Below are positions 1-15,498 of a stretch of DNA of 64,000 nt, piece by piece (within the stretch, counting starts at the first letter, position 1; each line of letters opens with the position of its first letter). Below the pieces are notes generated by a model. That model made no database searches. It was not told where the DNA came from and saw only the letters and a program-made list of their open reading frames with translations. This DNA is from Actinomortierella ambigua. Lineage: Eukaryota; Mortierellomycota; Mortierellomycetes; Mortierellales; Mortierellaceae. The stretch is from contig JAAAJB010000034.1 in assembly GCA_016098155.1 (NCBI GenBank), positions 1 through 64,000 on the forward strand, read 5' to 3'. A program made the position numbers and the translations under genes.

Positions 1-41
1 CATCCAACTCCACCCCCCCAAAAAAAAAAAAAAAAAAAAAG

Positions 42-1345
42 GTATGGGCGGCCGTTATCCTCCACCGTACCTGGATGCGCTTCCTGCTCCAGACCCAGGC
101 TTATGAACTCGAGGCCAAGGGCAGTTACAGCCCCAATGAGATGATGGCGCCACCCAAATGGCGGCGCCGTCGCGTGGGTCTCCGCTTGCTTCTATCGCCG
201 ACGCCGCTGTTTCTGATCGTGACGACGTTCATCTTCTTCTTTGGTTCGATGCGGTCGTGGAATGCGACGGGAACGTTTTTCCAACGGCCTTTGCGGGACA
301 CGATCCTGGACTCGGTCCAGGCGACGTGCATCATTGGCAACACCGGGGACAATGACCTGGTGTCGTATCTGGCCTCTACCGATCTTGCGGCGAAGCAAGG
401 GTCAAAGATTGTCATGTGGTCCGAGACGTCTGTCCGAGTGCACACCCAGGCGGACAAGCAGGTGCTGTTTGAACATGCCCGGAACCGGACGACACAGTAT
501 GGCATCTACATGGGAGTCACGTACTCCGAGTCGATCCTCGGTCGTGCGGGCATGAGGCGCAACATGTTTACTGTTTTCGGCCCTCGGGGACAGATCTTGT
601 TCGACTACCAAAAGGCACATCCTGTGACCATGGTCGAGACCGACGTCGAGGCCGGTCCTAATGACTTGCCTACTGCTGATACCCCGGATCTGGGCCGCAT
701 TGGCGGTGCAATCTGCTTTGACTTGGACTTTCCAAACTTTATTGCTCAGGCCGGTAGGAAGAAGGTCGATCTATTACTGCAGCCAAGCTGGACGTGGGGT
801 AAGCCGTTACAAAGCAAGAGATTTTTTTTTTAACATGGAAGGTACACGTGGAGTGAGAAGGCATGAATTAACGGTCCTTCATTCAAATTTGTTATTCTAA
901 CGTTCTAACCATGGGGATAGCATCCATTGGTCGCCTCGAGGCCACCATGCAGGCTTTTCGAGCCGTGGAGCAAGGCCTGACACTGTTCCGATGCGGCTCA
1001 TGGGCGCCTTCGACAGTTTACGATGCCTACCACCAACTATATGGATATAAGCCATTGTTGGGCCGCGGCACCTTCACTGTCGACATTCCACTGCGCAAAC
1101 ATGTCACGACCCTCTACTCACTGACCGGCAACACCTTCAACTACATTTGTTGTGCGTTTGCAGTCATCCTCCTGGCCTTAGTCATGTCTCCATTCCGGTG
1201 GGTGTGCAGGGCTCTGCACGCCATCGATGATCGTTTGCCAATGACTATCGGTGGCAGTTACAGACGGCCCCTCAAAGGCGCCACAAGTGTCGGCTCGACT
1301 GATTGCGTGTCGGCGACAGTATCGCCCCGTCTTGAGGATGCTTAG
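42..1345 (+). CDS. Nitrilase-superfamily membrane protein, apolipoprotein N-acyltransferase-like (5' partial)
   Basis: The gene enters from outside the window. An exon probably begins at 42, right after a poly-A run ending in AG, and reads in frame through the first internal Met at 75. A GT-AG intron at 799-920 joins in phase, giving a junction reading SWTWASIGRLEA. The protein shows a hydrophobic segment (LFLIVTTFIFFF) followed by a carbon-nitrogen hydrolase domain. All three expected catalytic residues are visible: Glu in MWSETS, Lys in FDYQKAHP and Cys in GGAICFDLDF. A final membrane segment (AVILLALV) lies near the C-terminus. This resembles bacterial Lnt, which acylates lipoproteins, and related eukaryotic membrane nitrilases. 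The substrate in fungi cannot be read from sequence. The stop at 1343-1345 faces CDC48 tail to tail. Confidence 0.8.
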
Positions 1346-1658
1346 CAAAGACACACACACACGCACACACATACGCACGCACGATACTCCTCAAACAGCT
1401 TGAAAATAATAACAAAACATATGAAAAACAATTCGTGGTTTATCTCACTGAACAAGCAAATGAGAGAAAAGAATGGCTATGAGAAAAACAAACTACAAGC
1501 GGGGATGGAGGAGGGGGTTGGATTCTACAAATCTCAAGCAACAAAAAAAGGGAGATGCTAGGCAAAGCTACCTCATACAGTGAAAAACTTTTGCCCTTTT
1601 GAGCTCCTTTCTTCATGGAGATTGAAAAAGAAAAAGAGGGAAGGAAAAAAAAAATGAT
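1346..1658. other. Convergent intergenic region with a CA repeat
   Basis: This gap between two converging 3' ends holds a CA/CG-type microsatellite at about 1351-1382, followed by A-rich sequence that probably serves as 3' UTRs for both neighbours. No further gene is visible. Confidence 0.6.
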
Positions 1659-4703
<3,045 letters not shown>

Positions 4704-5351
4704 TATGCGAATGTATTAAAGTACGAGAGTAAGGTAAAAAGACTGGAGTGGAGTATGAGCAGGAAGAAGATGTGGGCAGAAAGTGAGTGAGTGAAAGGAT
4801 GGGGAAGGAAGGAAGGATGGGAAGTTCGTGAAATTGTGTGAAGGGGGGCGGGGGGTACCTTTGAGTGACGAGTGGGACTGTGACCAGAATATGGCAGACG
4901 CGCCCCAATGAGCTCAGATGGGCTTGCGTGCGTCAGCGTGCACGTGACCTGCTGTATCTTAAACGTGGGCAAAAGAGAGCGGAAGGGTGGAAGATGCCAG
5001 AACGTCCCTCTTGCTCGCAAAAGGTGGCACCACTAGTGGGATTCAGGGAGACGCTCTTGTTGTTGAGAACCATACGAGGATGACGCATCCAATGGGTGTA
5101 ACGGTTAGGGGGGGGATTAGGTGCGGAGGAAGAAGGAGGAGACAGTTGGGTCACTTGCTGTGGTGCTCCATTGACGGATACGGCGCTGTTCTGTTTGTGG
5201 CTGCGGAAGCCTCTAAGTGACGTAGCGCTCGCCTTTCCTTGGGCAGGCAGACGCGTCCAAGGGACATTTTGACTTTCATTGCCTGGCATCACCTCCTGCA
5301 TTCACTCGACTCCACATCCCTTCATCCGACCCCTATCATCTCATACATACC
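4704..5351. promoter_or_regulatory. Divergent promoter region of CDC48 and RPN9
   Basis: 648 bp separate the start codons of two ubiquitin-proteasome genes transcribed away from each other. The region must contain both promoters. It holds GGTGGCA at 5023-5029, which matches seven of nine bases of the yeast proteasome-associated control element (GGTGGCAAA, bound by Rpn4). No other coding sequence was recognised, and binding is not shown by sequence alone. Confidence 0.5.
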
Positions 5352-6863
5352 ATGGAAATTGACACAGACATCCCTCAGTTCCTTGCCAACCAGAAGCGCG
5401 CTGCCCCTGCTTCGTTGCACAGCTACTATGACACATTTGAAGACCTCTACGAGCGCAAGTGCGTGGCATTCTTTAATATATGTTGGAGGCAGACCGACAC
5501 CTATGCCATTATGAACTGATGATACACTAAAACAAGGAGGCTAATGCTCGCGCATTCATCACATTTCGGCGTTAGGTTATGGCATCAGCTGACATTGCGT
5601 ATTGAGAGGTTCGTAGCCCAGCCCGAGTCGGGTCCTTTCCAGGTTGACCTGGTGGACCACTTTATCTCGGACTGGGAGGCCAAGATGAACCAGATCAAGT
5701 TTGTGTCGATCAGTGTGTCAGCAGCACGTCAGTTCAAAGGTATATTTTCACGCAATTGGCATCATTAGGGATGCCTGTGTTAAGCCCTGTCCAATATAGT
5801 CAGAAGTTCGACCATTAATTCCAATGACATGTACACACCATTTCACAATAGATATCAAGGATGCCAAAACGTTCCTGGAAAAGATTACAGCCAAGGTGGA
5901 TAAGGAAGCCTCGCGCGAGGCATATGTCTTTGCCAAGATGGAAACTGCACACTACCAGCTCCTGTTGGGCGATCTGGAATTAGTCAAGAAGGCCATGGAC
6001 GAATGCCAGAAGCACCTCGACACGTTTGATTCGGTCGACCCGCTCATCAACGCCAGCTTTTTGCGCGTCTCTGCAGACTATTTCAAGATCAAAGCAGACT
6101 ATGCCAAGTATTACAAGCATGCCCTGTTGTATCTTGCCTGTGTCAACATTGACGATCTCGCAGTGGCAGACAAGGCAAGTCGTGCCAACGATCTTGCTCT
6201 GTCGGCTCTTCTGGGCGATACGATCTATAACTTTGGCGAGCTTGTAAGTGTCAACAACAGGGTCTTTATTTCATATATTGCTATATCTATCCTAACTGAC
6301 TTTCATGCGAGTGTTTTCTAACGTGCCCTGTTTTATCCCGCTCCCCCCCCCCCTTTCTATGGAACGTCGGTCTACAATAGCTGATGCACCCTATCTTGGA
6401 ATCCTTGTCTGGCACGGAGCGCGAATGGCTGAAGAATCTGTTGTTTGCTTTCAACAGCGGCGATATTGGCAAGTTTGAGGCGCTGGCACCCAACTTCTCA
6501 CAGGAGGCGATCTTGCAGAATAACATGACAGCATTGCGTCAAAAGATCTGCTTAATGTCGCTAACAGAGACAGTCTTCAAGCGAAATGCCGACAACAGAA
6601 ACCTGCCCTTCATGACCATCGCGACAGAGACCAAGCTCCCTGTTGAGGAGGTCGAGATCTTGGTGATGAAGGCGCTCTCGCTTGGACTGATCAAGGGCAC
6701 AATTGACCAGGTGGACGAAGTGGTGCGTGTCACATGGGTGCAGCCTCGCGTACTAGACCGTCAGCAAATCAAGGGTATGCAGGAGCGTTTGCGTGCGTGG
6801 ACGGACAATGTGCGCAAGACGGCCCTGTCTATGGAGAGCGAGTCGGTCGATGTATACGCATAA
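5352..6863 (+). CDS. RPN9: 26S proteasome regulatory subunit Rpn9 (PSMD13)
   Basis: Rpn9 is a PCI-domain subunit of the proteasome lid. Four exons are read: 5352-5458, 5576-5739, 5852-6243 and 6381-6863, giving 381 residues (yeast 393, human 376). The start is the first ATG, with the N-terminus MEIDTDIPQFL. Junctions restore family sequence, for example ERKLWHQLTLRIER, RQFKDIKDAK and NFGELLMHPIL. An N-terminal helical-repeat region is followed by the PCI/winged-helix part (about residues 180-345), where FMTIATETKLPVEEVE and the following helix are typical. The C-terminal helix has QQIKGMQERLRAW, the part that packs in the lid helical bundle. The gene shares its promoter region with CDC48. Confidence 0.96.
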
Positions 6864-7861
6864 GCCGATAGTTTGCGTTCAGAAATGAGGGAGGGAAGGA
6901 AAAAAAACCAGACAATGAAAAGTAGAGATTGATCTCACCGGTTTTGCTTGAACACACGAAAGAATGCTGCTGGAAAAGATAAATGGGTGGGGAGAGGAGG
7001 GAGGGGGGGGGGGGAAGGAAAGGGGGGGGGGGGGGGGGGGAGGGGGTGGGTGAAATGAAAGTCAACGAGGTTTAAAGTTGCACTGCCAGCGCCTCTATTT
7101 TTTTTCCCTTCATGCCACGGCACACATGGGAGGGGGGAGAGCAGGGGCTGGGGGGCAATTCCCAGCTTTCCCTCGTAATAACATGCATGGCTGAGCGAGG
7201 ACCGATGCAAATGAGGTTTTCCCGACCGACTTTTATCTATTTGGAGTTCTTTTTGAGTCAGATTGGGTTCCACTGAATACCTATGAATCAATAGTACCCC
7301 ACAGGAACGTACTAACAGTAGCGTACAAACAGCCCCCAGACTACCCCCCACGTTACTCTTCCAGATGTTTGCATGCTCCTGAACCAAGTCTGCCGCGGAA
7401 GTGACAAAGAGGCACAAGAAAAAAACAACAAACAGACACTGTGCCAAGTCGTGCGTGCATTGGGCGCGACCTGAGCCAGCCAACCCAACCTTCTTTTTCT
7501 TCTCTTGCTTTCTTGCTTCACCCTCTTGGTCAACAAATCTTTCCATCAACAAACAATCCACATCATCTCTCACACATACAAGAACTGCGCTCTCATTTCT
7601 CGTTCTTCCTCTCTGTCTCCTTACCCCACTTTTCTTTTCCTCCCCCCCCCCCCTCTTCTTTTCCCTCTCTGTCTTTTTCTCTTTATTTCTCTCTCGCTCT
7701 CCCCTCCTCTTTCTCTTTCATCCCTCTTCCTCTTCTGTTCTCATTCCTTGTCTCGCGCACATTCCTGCTGCATGACGACGCCTTGAGGCAGCAGCAGTAG
7801 CAGAAACCGCAAAAGACAAATCTCTTTCCTCCTTGTTCTACCACTTTACAGGCTCGACAGA
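6864..7861. other. Intergenic region: RPN9 3' end and Rho-GEF promoter, with G- and CT-rich tracts
   Basis: The first part contains very long G runs, including 12 G at 7003-7014 and 19 G at 7022-7040, downstream of RPN9. The second part, about 7590-7745, is an almost pure pyrimidine tract (TTTCTCTC type) just upstream of the Rho-GEF start. CT tracts are common in fungal promoters and 5' UTRs. No gene is recognised in either half. Confidence 0.6.
6985..7050. repeat. Poly-G / G-run tract, potential G-quadruplex
   Basis: Successive runs of 3 to 19 guanines sit on the plus strand just after the RPN9 stop codon. Four or more adjacent runs satisfy the usual quadruplex pattern, and if transcribed the RNA strand would be G-rich. 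Confidence 0.7.
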
Positions 7862-10800
7862 ATGGCCTTTCACACCTCCTACACCACGCCGCCAGACCCC
7901 AGTGGAAATAATGGCTCAGGCCTTCCACCAGGCAGCCGTGTCAACCCACTTGCTCCTATCCAGTATACGCCCAAGAATCCTTATCAGCCGTCTCACCCAT
8001 CTCGTGCTGCCACGCAACGGAGAGACAACCGTGGCAGGTCGCCATCAGGCGCCTCGGACCTCTCGACGTACAGCGGCAGCACGTCTACAACCATTGTATC
8101 AGGTGGGCGTGTTCTGGAGACGATACCCGATAACAAAGTCTTGCCTCCACCACCAGTGCCAGGCAACTCTCGGCCGTCACTCCAACATGATCTCAAACAG
8201 TTCATCAATGAGCTGTCTTCTGAAGTGAATAACCTACAGATAGCATCACCGCCGCTTCAGCCGCGGCCATCACTCAGCTATGGTCACAGCCACTATGATA
8301 GCGGGCATCCAACGCCTCCATCACTGCACCAACAAGTGCCGATCGTCCCGCACCAACATCAACCGCAGCATCATCATCCCCATCATCATCAACAGCCACA
8401 TCAGCAGTATCAGTATCAACAGCATCAGCATCAGCAGTATCCGCAGGTGTTCACCCCTGCGTCGGACAATGCCGATCACCCTGCCCAAGGAAATCCTTAT
8501 GGCGTTGGCCAAACACAGCCTTACCCTCAGCCCAGCCGCCATCCCTCGGGAGCATCGACTGCGTCCTACTCCATGGGCTATTCATTGGACTCGTCAACCT
8601 ATGGCCCCTCTTCGATTGTACGCTCCTCCACTGGATCCATTGCCTCGCAGAATAGCTGGAGCCAGCCATCGTCACCTGGATTCCCGCCTGCGGCTGGTCT
8701 AGGCTACCACAGTTCGTCCGACCAATACTCGTACGAGCACCGCCATCAGTACCCCTACCAGTATCAATCGCATGTTTCAGAGGAGGCACGACAGCTGATC
8801 GACTTTAACCCTGGTATCTTGTCCACAATCGCGGTCTCCTTCCGTGAGAAGATGCTGCAGAACGAGGTCAAGCGATCAGAGTCTGTCAATTATGGCCTCG
8901 AGTTCCCTGTGACCTTCACGGGCAAGGAAGCTATTGTAAGGGACCTATTTACTTATGAGAGGGAGGGACAGGCATGGCTGCGCTGGTCAGGAAGAAAGGA
9001 GGGGACAGAACAGGGGAGGGGGGAGGGGAGAGAGAAGGGAAGGTGAGAAGGAGAGTCGAAGCTCGGCCGGAACTCAGGGACAATAGTTCGGGTCACAAGT
9101 ATCTTACGTCCTAAATTTGAACGTTAGACCATAACTAACAATTGCCTAATCTTCCCATACTACTCGGGCTTTTCCGCCGTTTACAATTTCGTCGGTGATC
9201 ATTGTTCTTCTCTAGGATGTCATTATTGAGCTTACAAACGTCGACGACAGGAGACACGGATTGGCCATTGCACGGTCGCTGGAGAGGCAGCTGTTGTTCT
9301 TTGGTGGAGGCCTGCTTCAGGTGCTATTTGATTCGAACAGCGATCAATACTTCTTCTCAGAAGCTACACTCGCTTACAACCCTGGAAAGGACAACTTTCC
9401 CACTGTTCCGACGGGCGTGTTCCCGTACAGCACTGCATGTTACAGCCCTCGCTGCCATCCTGGTGCGACTTGCTACTCTTACCTCTGCCCTAATCGCAAG
9501 TCGGTGGTAAGTTTGCAGTTGGTGTTTTGCTCCCACCCTTTCAGTCGTGCTCTTCTCAATTAGAGAGATGAGATACGATAAATGCACTGATGGTTTCTCG
9601 CTTGCTAATTATCATCAAATTTTCACATGGCTCCATTCGCTTCTCCATTTGTAGGGAAGTATTCTTGGACGACAAAATAGCGATGTCTCAACATCGAGCC
9701 AAGAGAAAGTCTGGGCTAACTCCGTTCCCTCAAGTGTTGTCGAAGCTGCATCCAAGCAGGAGAGAAATCGCCAGGAGGCTATTTTTGAGGTCATTCAAAC
9801 TGAAGCCAACTACTGCCGTGACCTTGAGCTGTTGGACGAGGTACCTCAATTATTCTCACGCTAGAAAGGACCAAAAGGAAAAATTATTTGAACCAATTTT
9901 TTTTTTCGTTTCGTATCACACGATCTAACATCATCCTCTATCTTGATTGACTAGATCTTTATTAACCCATTACGTGCTGGTGGTATTGTGGATCCGAGCA
10001 AGGTCGAGTTGCTGATCGAGAATGTTTTCATGAACTACCAAGAGATTCGCCGGCTGAACAAGAACCTCCTGGCTGCATTGAGGGAGCGGCAGGCAGAGCA
10101 ACCACTAGTGGAGGCAATTGGTGATGTTCTTCTGCCTCATATTATGGGGTTCGAGAAGGCATACATGGAATACGTCCCTCGAATTGCTTTAGCCGAGTTC
10201 GCTCACAAGAAGGAAGAGGCCTCTAACCCAAGGTTTGCAAAATTTTTGCAGGTATGTAGTCTCAAATCTTTGACCTCTGTGAACTATTCTCTATGAACGT
10301 TCGTCCATCTACGTGCGTTTTGCACTATCTAGATTAGATGCATCGACTGACTTGTATGTTGCTTCGTTCTGAAATCTAATAGGAATGTAGCCGGCATCCT
10401 GAAGCTCGTCGGCTGGGCTTGCATCATTTTGTTGGTCAGCCCTACCAGCGCATTCCTCGATACCCATTGCTGCTGAAGGAGGTCATCAAGAGGACAGATG
10501 AAAGTGTGAGTGACCGTGAAGTTCTACAGGAGGTGATCCGTGTTTGTACAGAGCTGGGCAAGAGCATTGATGCCCGTATACCCGAGACCAACAAGAAGGT
10601 GCGCCTGCTCAAGATGCAGGATAAGGTGGTCTGGAAGACTGGTGAGGTCCCTCAAGACCTCAAATTGGATGAGAAGAATCGCAAGCTGCATTATGAATGT
10701 ATCGTCAAGCGCCGCTCCAACCACTCCGTCCAGGTGCTGGAACTTCGACTCTTTGTGTTCGACCACTTGCTGCTGATGACGAAGGAAAAGCGCGACAAGA

Positions 10801-13134
10801 TGGCAGGCGACAACAGGGATGCAGTCTTGTACCAGGTCTCTAAGAAGCCGATCCCATTAGAGTTGCTTCATGTAGTTGCCGAAGATGGCAGACCCATCAG
10901 TATGCCTGCTCCCGCACAGCAACCACCAGGTGGCCAGAAATTGAACGCAAGCACAAAGTCAAGTTCGTCGAATAGTCGCAATCCATCGTTCCAGGACCCC
11001 AACAAAGGCCCTCAGGAGACAAAGAATGTCTGTTCGTTGACCTTGGAGCACCGAGGCCGCCGCGGTGGATCGTACGTTATCTACACCTCGCCCAACGACC
11101 GCGATGAGCTGCTGGATCATATCAACCTTGCACGTGCTGCCCGCCAGGAATCGGTATCCAACTCCAACTTGTTTCTGACTCACAAGATTGCACAACTCAG
11201 TGCCTACGCTGCTGCCCAGCCTAACAGTTCCAACGCTCTAGACGGCAAACGCATTACATGCTCGGCTCCTTACTGTAAGTATTTGCTCCAGCGCAGTAGG
11301 ATACCATCCACAGCCTATTTCTTGTCACTACTAACAGCATCGCTGTTTATTCATCTCTATAGATAATGTCATCGACGCAGTGCGTCGAGTCGTGATTGGT
11401 ACAGACGAAGGTGTTTATGTTGGCGTCGAAGATGGAATGTCAAAGTTCCGACTGGCAGTCAGAGGAGTGAGCGCAACGCAAGTGAGTGTTTTGGACCACT
11501 ACCACATCCTTTTGGTTTTGGATGGCAAGTACCTGCGGGCCTATAATTTGAGTGTCCTGGACGAAGGCGCGGACGAGTCGCTCCAGAACGGCCAGACACT
11601 TGGTAGAAGCGTCCAGTTTTTCAGTGCGGGTCAAGTTGCGGGCAAGACGCTTGTGATTTCCATGAAGCGTAGGGGAGCGGGCGAGAGCCACTTCTCAGCC
11701 TATGAGCCGATTGAGAATGCGGTACTTGGCGGCCACCATCAGAGAGGATTCAGTCTGTCATTTGGCAAGCGGAGTAAATCTGACTGGTTCAAGTTGCATC
11801 GCGAGTTTTATGTTGGTTCCGAGTCGTTCAGTCTGCAGATGCTGTCAAAGATGGTCTGCGTTGTCTGTCCGAAGGGCTTTGAAATCGTGATGTTGGATCG
11901 TCTCGAGCATACTCAGGTGTTCCCGCCACGGTCGGACCCGAGCTTTGCCTTCCTGGACCAGCGTGAAAATACGCCAGTCAGCATGTTCCGCATCAACCAA
12001 AATCATTTCTTGATGTGCTATACCGGTATGTTCTATTTGTCCCATCCTCTGGTCACTTCTACACAGCTGGTTTTTTTTTGTTTGCTTGTTTGTTTCTGTT
12101 TCTGTTGCAGTTCGAATCAATACTTACGACTTCTGTGCTCCAATTCTTCCCCTGCAGACTTTGCTTTTATTATGACCAAGACGGGCGAGCTGGTGAACAA
12201 GAAGGACCTCATTGAGTGGGAGGGACGCCCAGAGTCGTTTGCGATTGCCTACCCTTACGTTCTCGCCTTTGAGGACAGTCTCATTGAGATTCGACATGTA
12301 GAGACAGGCAGTCTTGAGCAGATCATCCTCGGCAAAGGCATTAAGCGCCTGTACGCTAACGTCGACATGAAGGGCAGCGCTGTTATTCATGTGTTGATGG
12401 TAAGTTCTCTGATGCTATATGGCGCTCTAAGAGAGATTAAAGGAAATTGGTGTTGCTCCTTTTTTTTTTATTCGTTGCCGCTAACATCATTCCATCCCTG
12501 CATTTAGTCGAGCCCGCAGCAAAGCAGCACACGCCAAGTTTTCAAGTTGGTTCGAGCACCATCACAGCCAAGTCTACCAGGGAGTGACTATGTTGCACGA
12601 GGACCTTTTGTCGCGGAGGCAGTCCCATCCCATCCACCGCCACAACAGCCAGCTCAACAACATTCCCAAGGACCATCACATCTGATGAGCCCTCCAGCAC
12701 AACCGTCGCTGTCACTCGAGAATGCGGGACCAGCAGTCATCGCCTCGCATACGCATCCATCAATACCGGCTGTGCATCATCCTCATCTTTCTGTTGGAGG
12801 CGATGCTAGCAGCGGCAGCGGCGTCGAAGGTTACTCTCAGCAACCACCTATGATTCAGGGTTCGCCGAGCTACCGACAGGGCGTCATGCCACCACCTTCG
12901 CCTCGGATAAATGCAGTGAACCACCCGCATCGGTCCAGCTGGGGAGGCAGCTCGACGTTGACATACCAGTCTTCAGTGCATTACAAGACGCAGCAGCAGC
13001 AGCAACAACAGCAAGGATCTCTGCTACCAACGCAGATCCAATCACCATTTGACGAGCCGCCAACCCAGAGGACTATGCTGTCGGCGCCACTGATGTCCCC
13101 GACTAAGTCGTCCTCGTCGTCCTCATCCTATCAA

Positions 13135-13169
<35 letters not shown>

Positions 13170-13503
13170 ACAACAACAACAGCAGCCACAAGTGCACATT
13201 GCACCTCACCCATATTCGTCCCACGGCAGGACTGGGTATCCACAAGTATACGCGATGCCGGGCGACGAGTCGTCGTCATCGACGGCGGTGAACGCAGGTT
13301 CAGTCTCACCCCAAGGTGGTAATTCGCCCTCGGGATCGTTTGTCTCGCAGTCCGGTCAGCAGTTCCCACAGTATTACCAGCAGCGCCAGCAGCAACAGCA
13401 TCATCAACAACAGGAGCAGCAGCTTAATGCGAATGGCTACCACATGGCATCTTCGACGGTTGTCAAACCCTCCTCTGCTTGGGCATCTGGTGGGTTCCCT
13501 TGA
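7862..13503 (+). CDS. Rho1 guanine nucleotide exchange factor (DEP-DH-PH-CNH), Rom1/Rom2 type
   Basis: The protein activates Rho1, the GTPase controlling cell-wall integrity and glucan synthase. Eight exons are read: 7862-8935, 9216-9506, 9655-9840, 9955-10251, 10383-11274, 11363-12025, 12158-12399 and 12508-13503, giving 1,546 residues. The N-terminal 300 residues are low complexity, rich in His/Gln/Pro/Ser. A DEP-like region (about 300-430) ends in the family block FPYSTACYSPRCHPG. The RhoGEF (DH) domain starts near 490 (EAIFEVIQTEANYCRDLELL) and includes QPYQRIPRYPLLLKE. A PH-like region follows, then a citron homology (CNH) domain at about 910-1200 (VVIGTDEGVYVG, WEGRPESFAIAYPYVLAFE). The last 330 residues carry poly-Q runs. 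CNH exons meet as FLMCYTDFAFIMTKTG. Domain order matches yeast Rom2. Confidence 0.93.
12026..12157 (+). other. Stop-free, multiple-of-three intron in the Rho-GEF CNH domain
   Basis: This 132-bp GT-AG intron keeps the reading frame open if retained, which would add 44 residues with a strongly hydrophobic core (LVFFCLLVCFCFCC). Removing it restores the expected CNH sequence. A second AG further upstream in the same intron would shift the frame. Confidence 0.7.
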
Positions 13504-13791
13504 ATTGGAGAACGAAGGAGTTCGTAATGCTAAGAAGAAGAAAAAAAAAACATGAGATAGAGTGTAGGGCTTACTTTTAATTAAACATATGAAGAAACAT
13601 ACCTTGAGGGCTTCCTCCTCCGTGTACGTACGATTGGGGCTACATTGGTGTGCATATAGACATGGATAATTTGTCGATTACGACAACAGCATGAGTTGGA
13701 CCGTCTTGTCTTTCCGTATTTTATCTTTTTATTTTTCTATTTGGAGTATATGCCGAAAAAAACAAAGGTGTAGCTGTGTAATAGGGAATGA

Positions 13792-15022
13792 TTATTCTTC
13801 TAAGGGTCTCTGCTGGGTAGCTGTTTTCCATAACTGAACGCGCTGCTTGGGTGGAAAAGATTGAGGAGGGTATGCTTCCTCTGTTGCTCCAGGTTGCGTA
13901 GGAGGTGAAGGTTCCGATGGTGGAGAAACAGAAGAGGAGGAGGGGGAGGATGGTGGTACTTCGAACTCGGAGGCTGCAGCCGACGACGCCACGCCGTCGT
14001 TATGATCCATCGACGCTGCCTTGGGAGTACTCAATTCGTCTGGTGTGGTGGAAGTTGATGTGACTGAGGATGGCTCATCCTCTTCACATGATGCTGTAGT
14101 AGAGGTTGTTGTAGTAGAGGTTGTCGTAGAGGACGCCAGAGTGGATGAAGGGGATTGAACAGGAGGAGAGGTAGCTTCGGACGTAGTCCTGAAGCCCGAG
14201 AAACCCGATGGGTTAAAGCGGAGGACGGGTTTGTCTACCATGCCACAGCGCTTGAACTCAAAGTCCTTTTGTAAGACCTTCAAATAGCCGTCGCGGAGCA
14301 AATTTTCCATAGCAGATTTATCCTGAAAGGTCATGAATCCGTAGCCTAGATACCGCTTCGTCTCTGGGCACTAGATCATATGAAACGAAAAAAAGGAAAG
14401 AATGGTGAGTCTCTCTCTCCGAGTAGCTTCGCGGGGGAGCCTTTTTGAGTCCTCTATTTGAATTTGCGAAGAACACATGACTACCTACCCTTGAAAACTG
14501 GTATTGCAGCAATGGTCCATACGTGGCTTTGATGTGACCGATAAACACTTGCGCTTCCTCCAGTGTCCGGATGTTGTCTAGAGACCGGAAGAAGACCCGG
14601 TACAGGGTCGGATGCAATTCTGGATTCGGGCTCGCTGGGAAAAACATCTTGGGCTGTGTCCGGTTGTTGGCGTTATTAGAATTGCTGCTATTTGTTGCCC
14701 TTCCTTTGCGACTCCACTCCTTCGAATTGTCATGGGTGCGGCCACCAGGGTTCCTGTCGCCTTTACGCCGGAACCCGTTACGTTCGGCTGTGTCGAACCG
14801 GGCCTGAATCAAACGATTGTCGTGTTTGTCCGGCGAAGGATAGTGTGACAACGGGCTCGGAGACGACTCGGAAAGTTGAGAGCTGGAGACGGAAACCTGT
14901 CGGATCAGGATGCGATTCATGCCATGGCGATTCGATGAATGTGCAAGGGGGGACAAGAGGTTGGCCACAGCTTGGGTGCGCATGAACAATGTCCGAGCTT
15001 GATGTCCTGAGGTGGTCGCCAT
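13792..15022 (-). CDS. RRM-like protein, probably mitochondrial, function unknown
   Basis: Two exons are read (15022-14489 and 14370-13792), giving 370 residues. The N-terminus is basic, rich in Arg/Ser/Ala and poor in acids (ARTLFMRTQAV and IRQVSVSSS), like a mitochondrial presequence. A single RRM-like fold lies at about residues 120-225: VFFRSLDNIRTLEEAQVFI is a plausible first strand and helix, and RYLGYGFMTFQDKSAMENLL resembles RNP1 with the second helix. The intron falls inside this fold and joins as QFSRCPETKRYLGY. The C-terminal 120 residues are Ser/Thr/Pro low complexity. It could be a mitochondrial RNA-processing or translation factor, but no specific family was recognised. The gene converges on the Rho GEF with a 288-bp gap. 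Confidence 0.75.
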
Positions 15023-15498
15023 GCTGGTTGAAGATTCAATTGGAGAGCTCCAGAAAGTTGGGAGACAGACGAATTTGGTGGCCCAAGTTCAATTTTTTTT
15101 TTATATAAACTGAAAAATTGGTGGCGTACAGCGGAGAGCAACGGAGGCTCCGACTGCCACTGTCGTCGTCAAAGTCGATTTTTCTCGGATGTCACATAGC
15201 CTGCATCCAGTCTGGAGGGTGACCATTGCATGAAGTAAGGAGGCTCCTGTGGGGGAACTGTTGGAACCCTAGAAGTAGCGGTATATAGAAGAAGATGGGA
15301 GAAGGAGGAGCGCAAGTGTGTTTTGACGACGCAACTCGTGACCTAACCCTGGCTAGAGGGCTCGAGAATCACAACGCAAAGGATCGGTGGCGGGTAGACA
15401 ATGTTGGAGAGGACGATAGAGGAAGAAGATCTCAAAGAAGTAGCATAGGAGCGAGATGAAGCAGAGAGACAGCGCGGCGGCGAGCTTATGGAGAAGCG
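15023..15498. other. Intergenic region, no gene seen
   Basis: The gap lies upstream of the RRM-like gene and downstream of the next minus-strand gene. It holds a short T-run (about 15091-15101) near the RRM-like gene's presumed 5' UTR. Nothing else is recognised. Confidence 0.5.
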
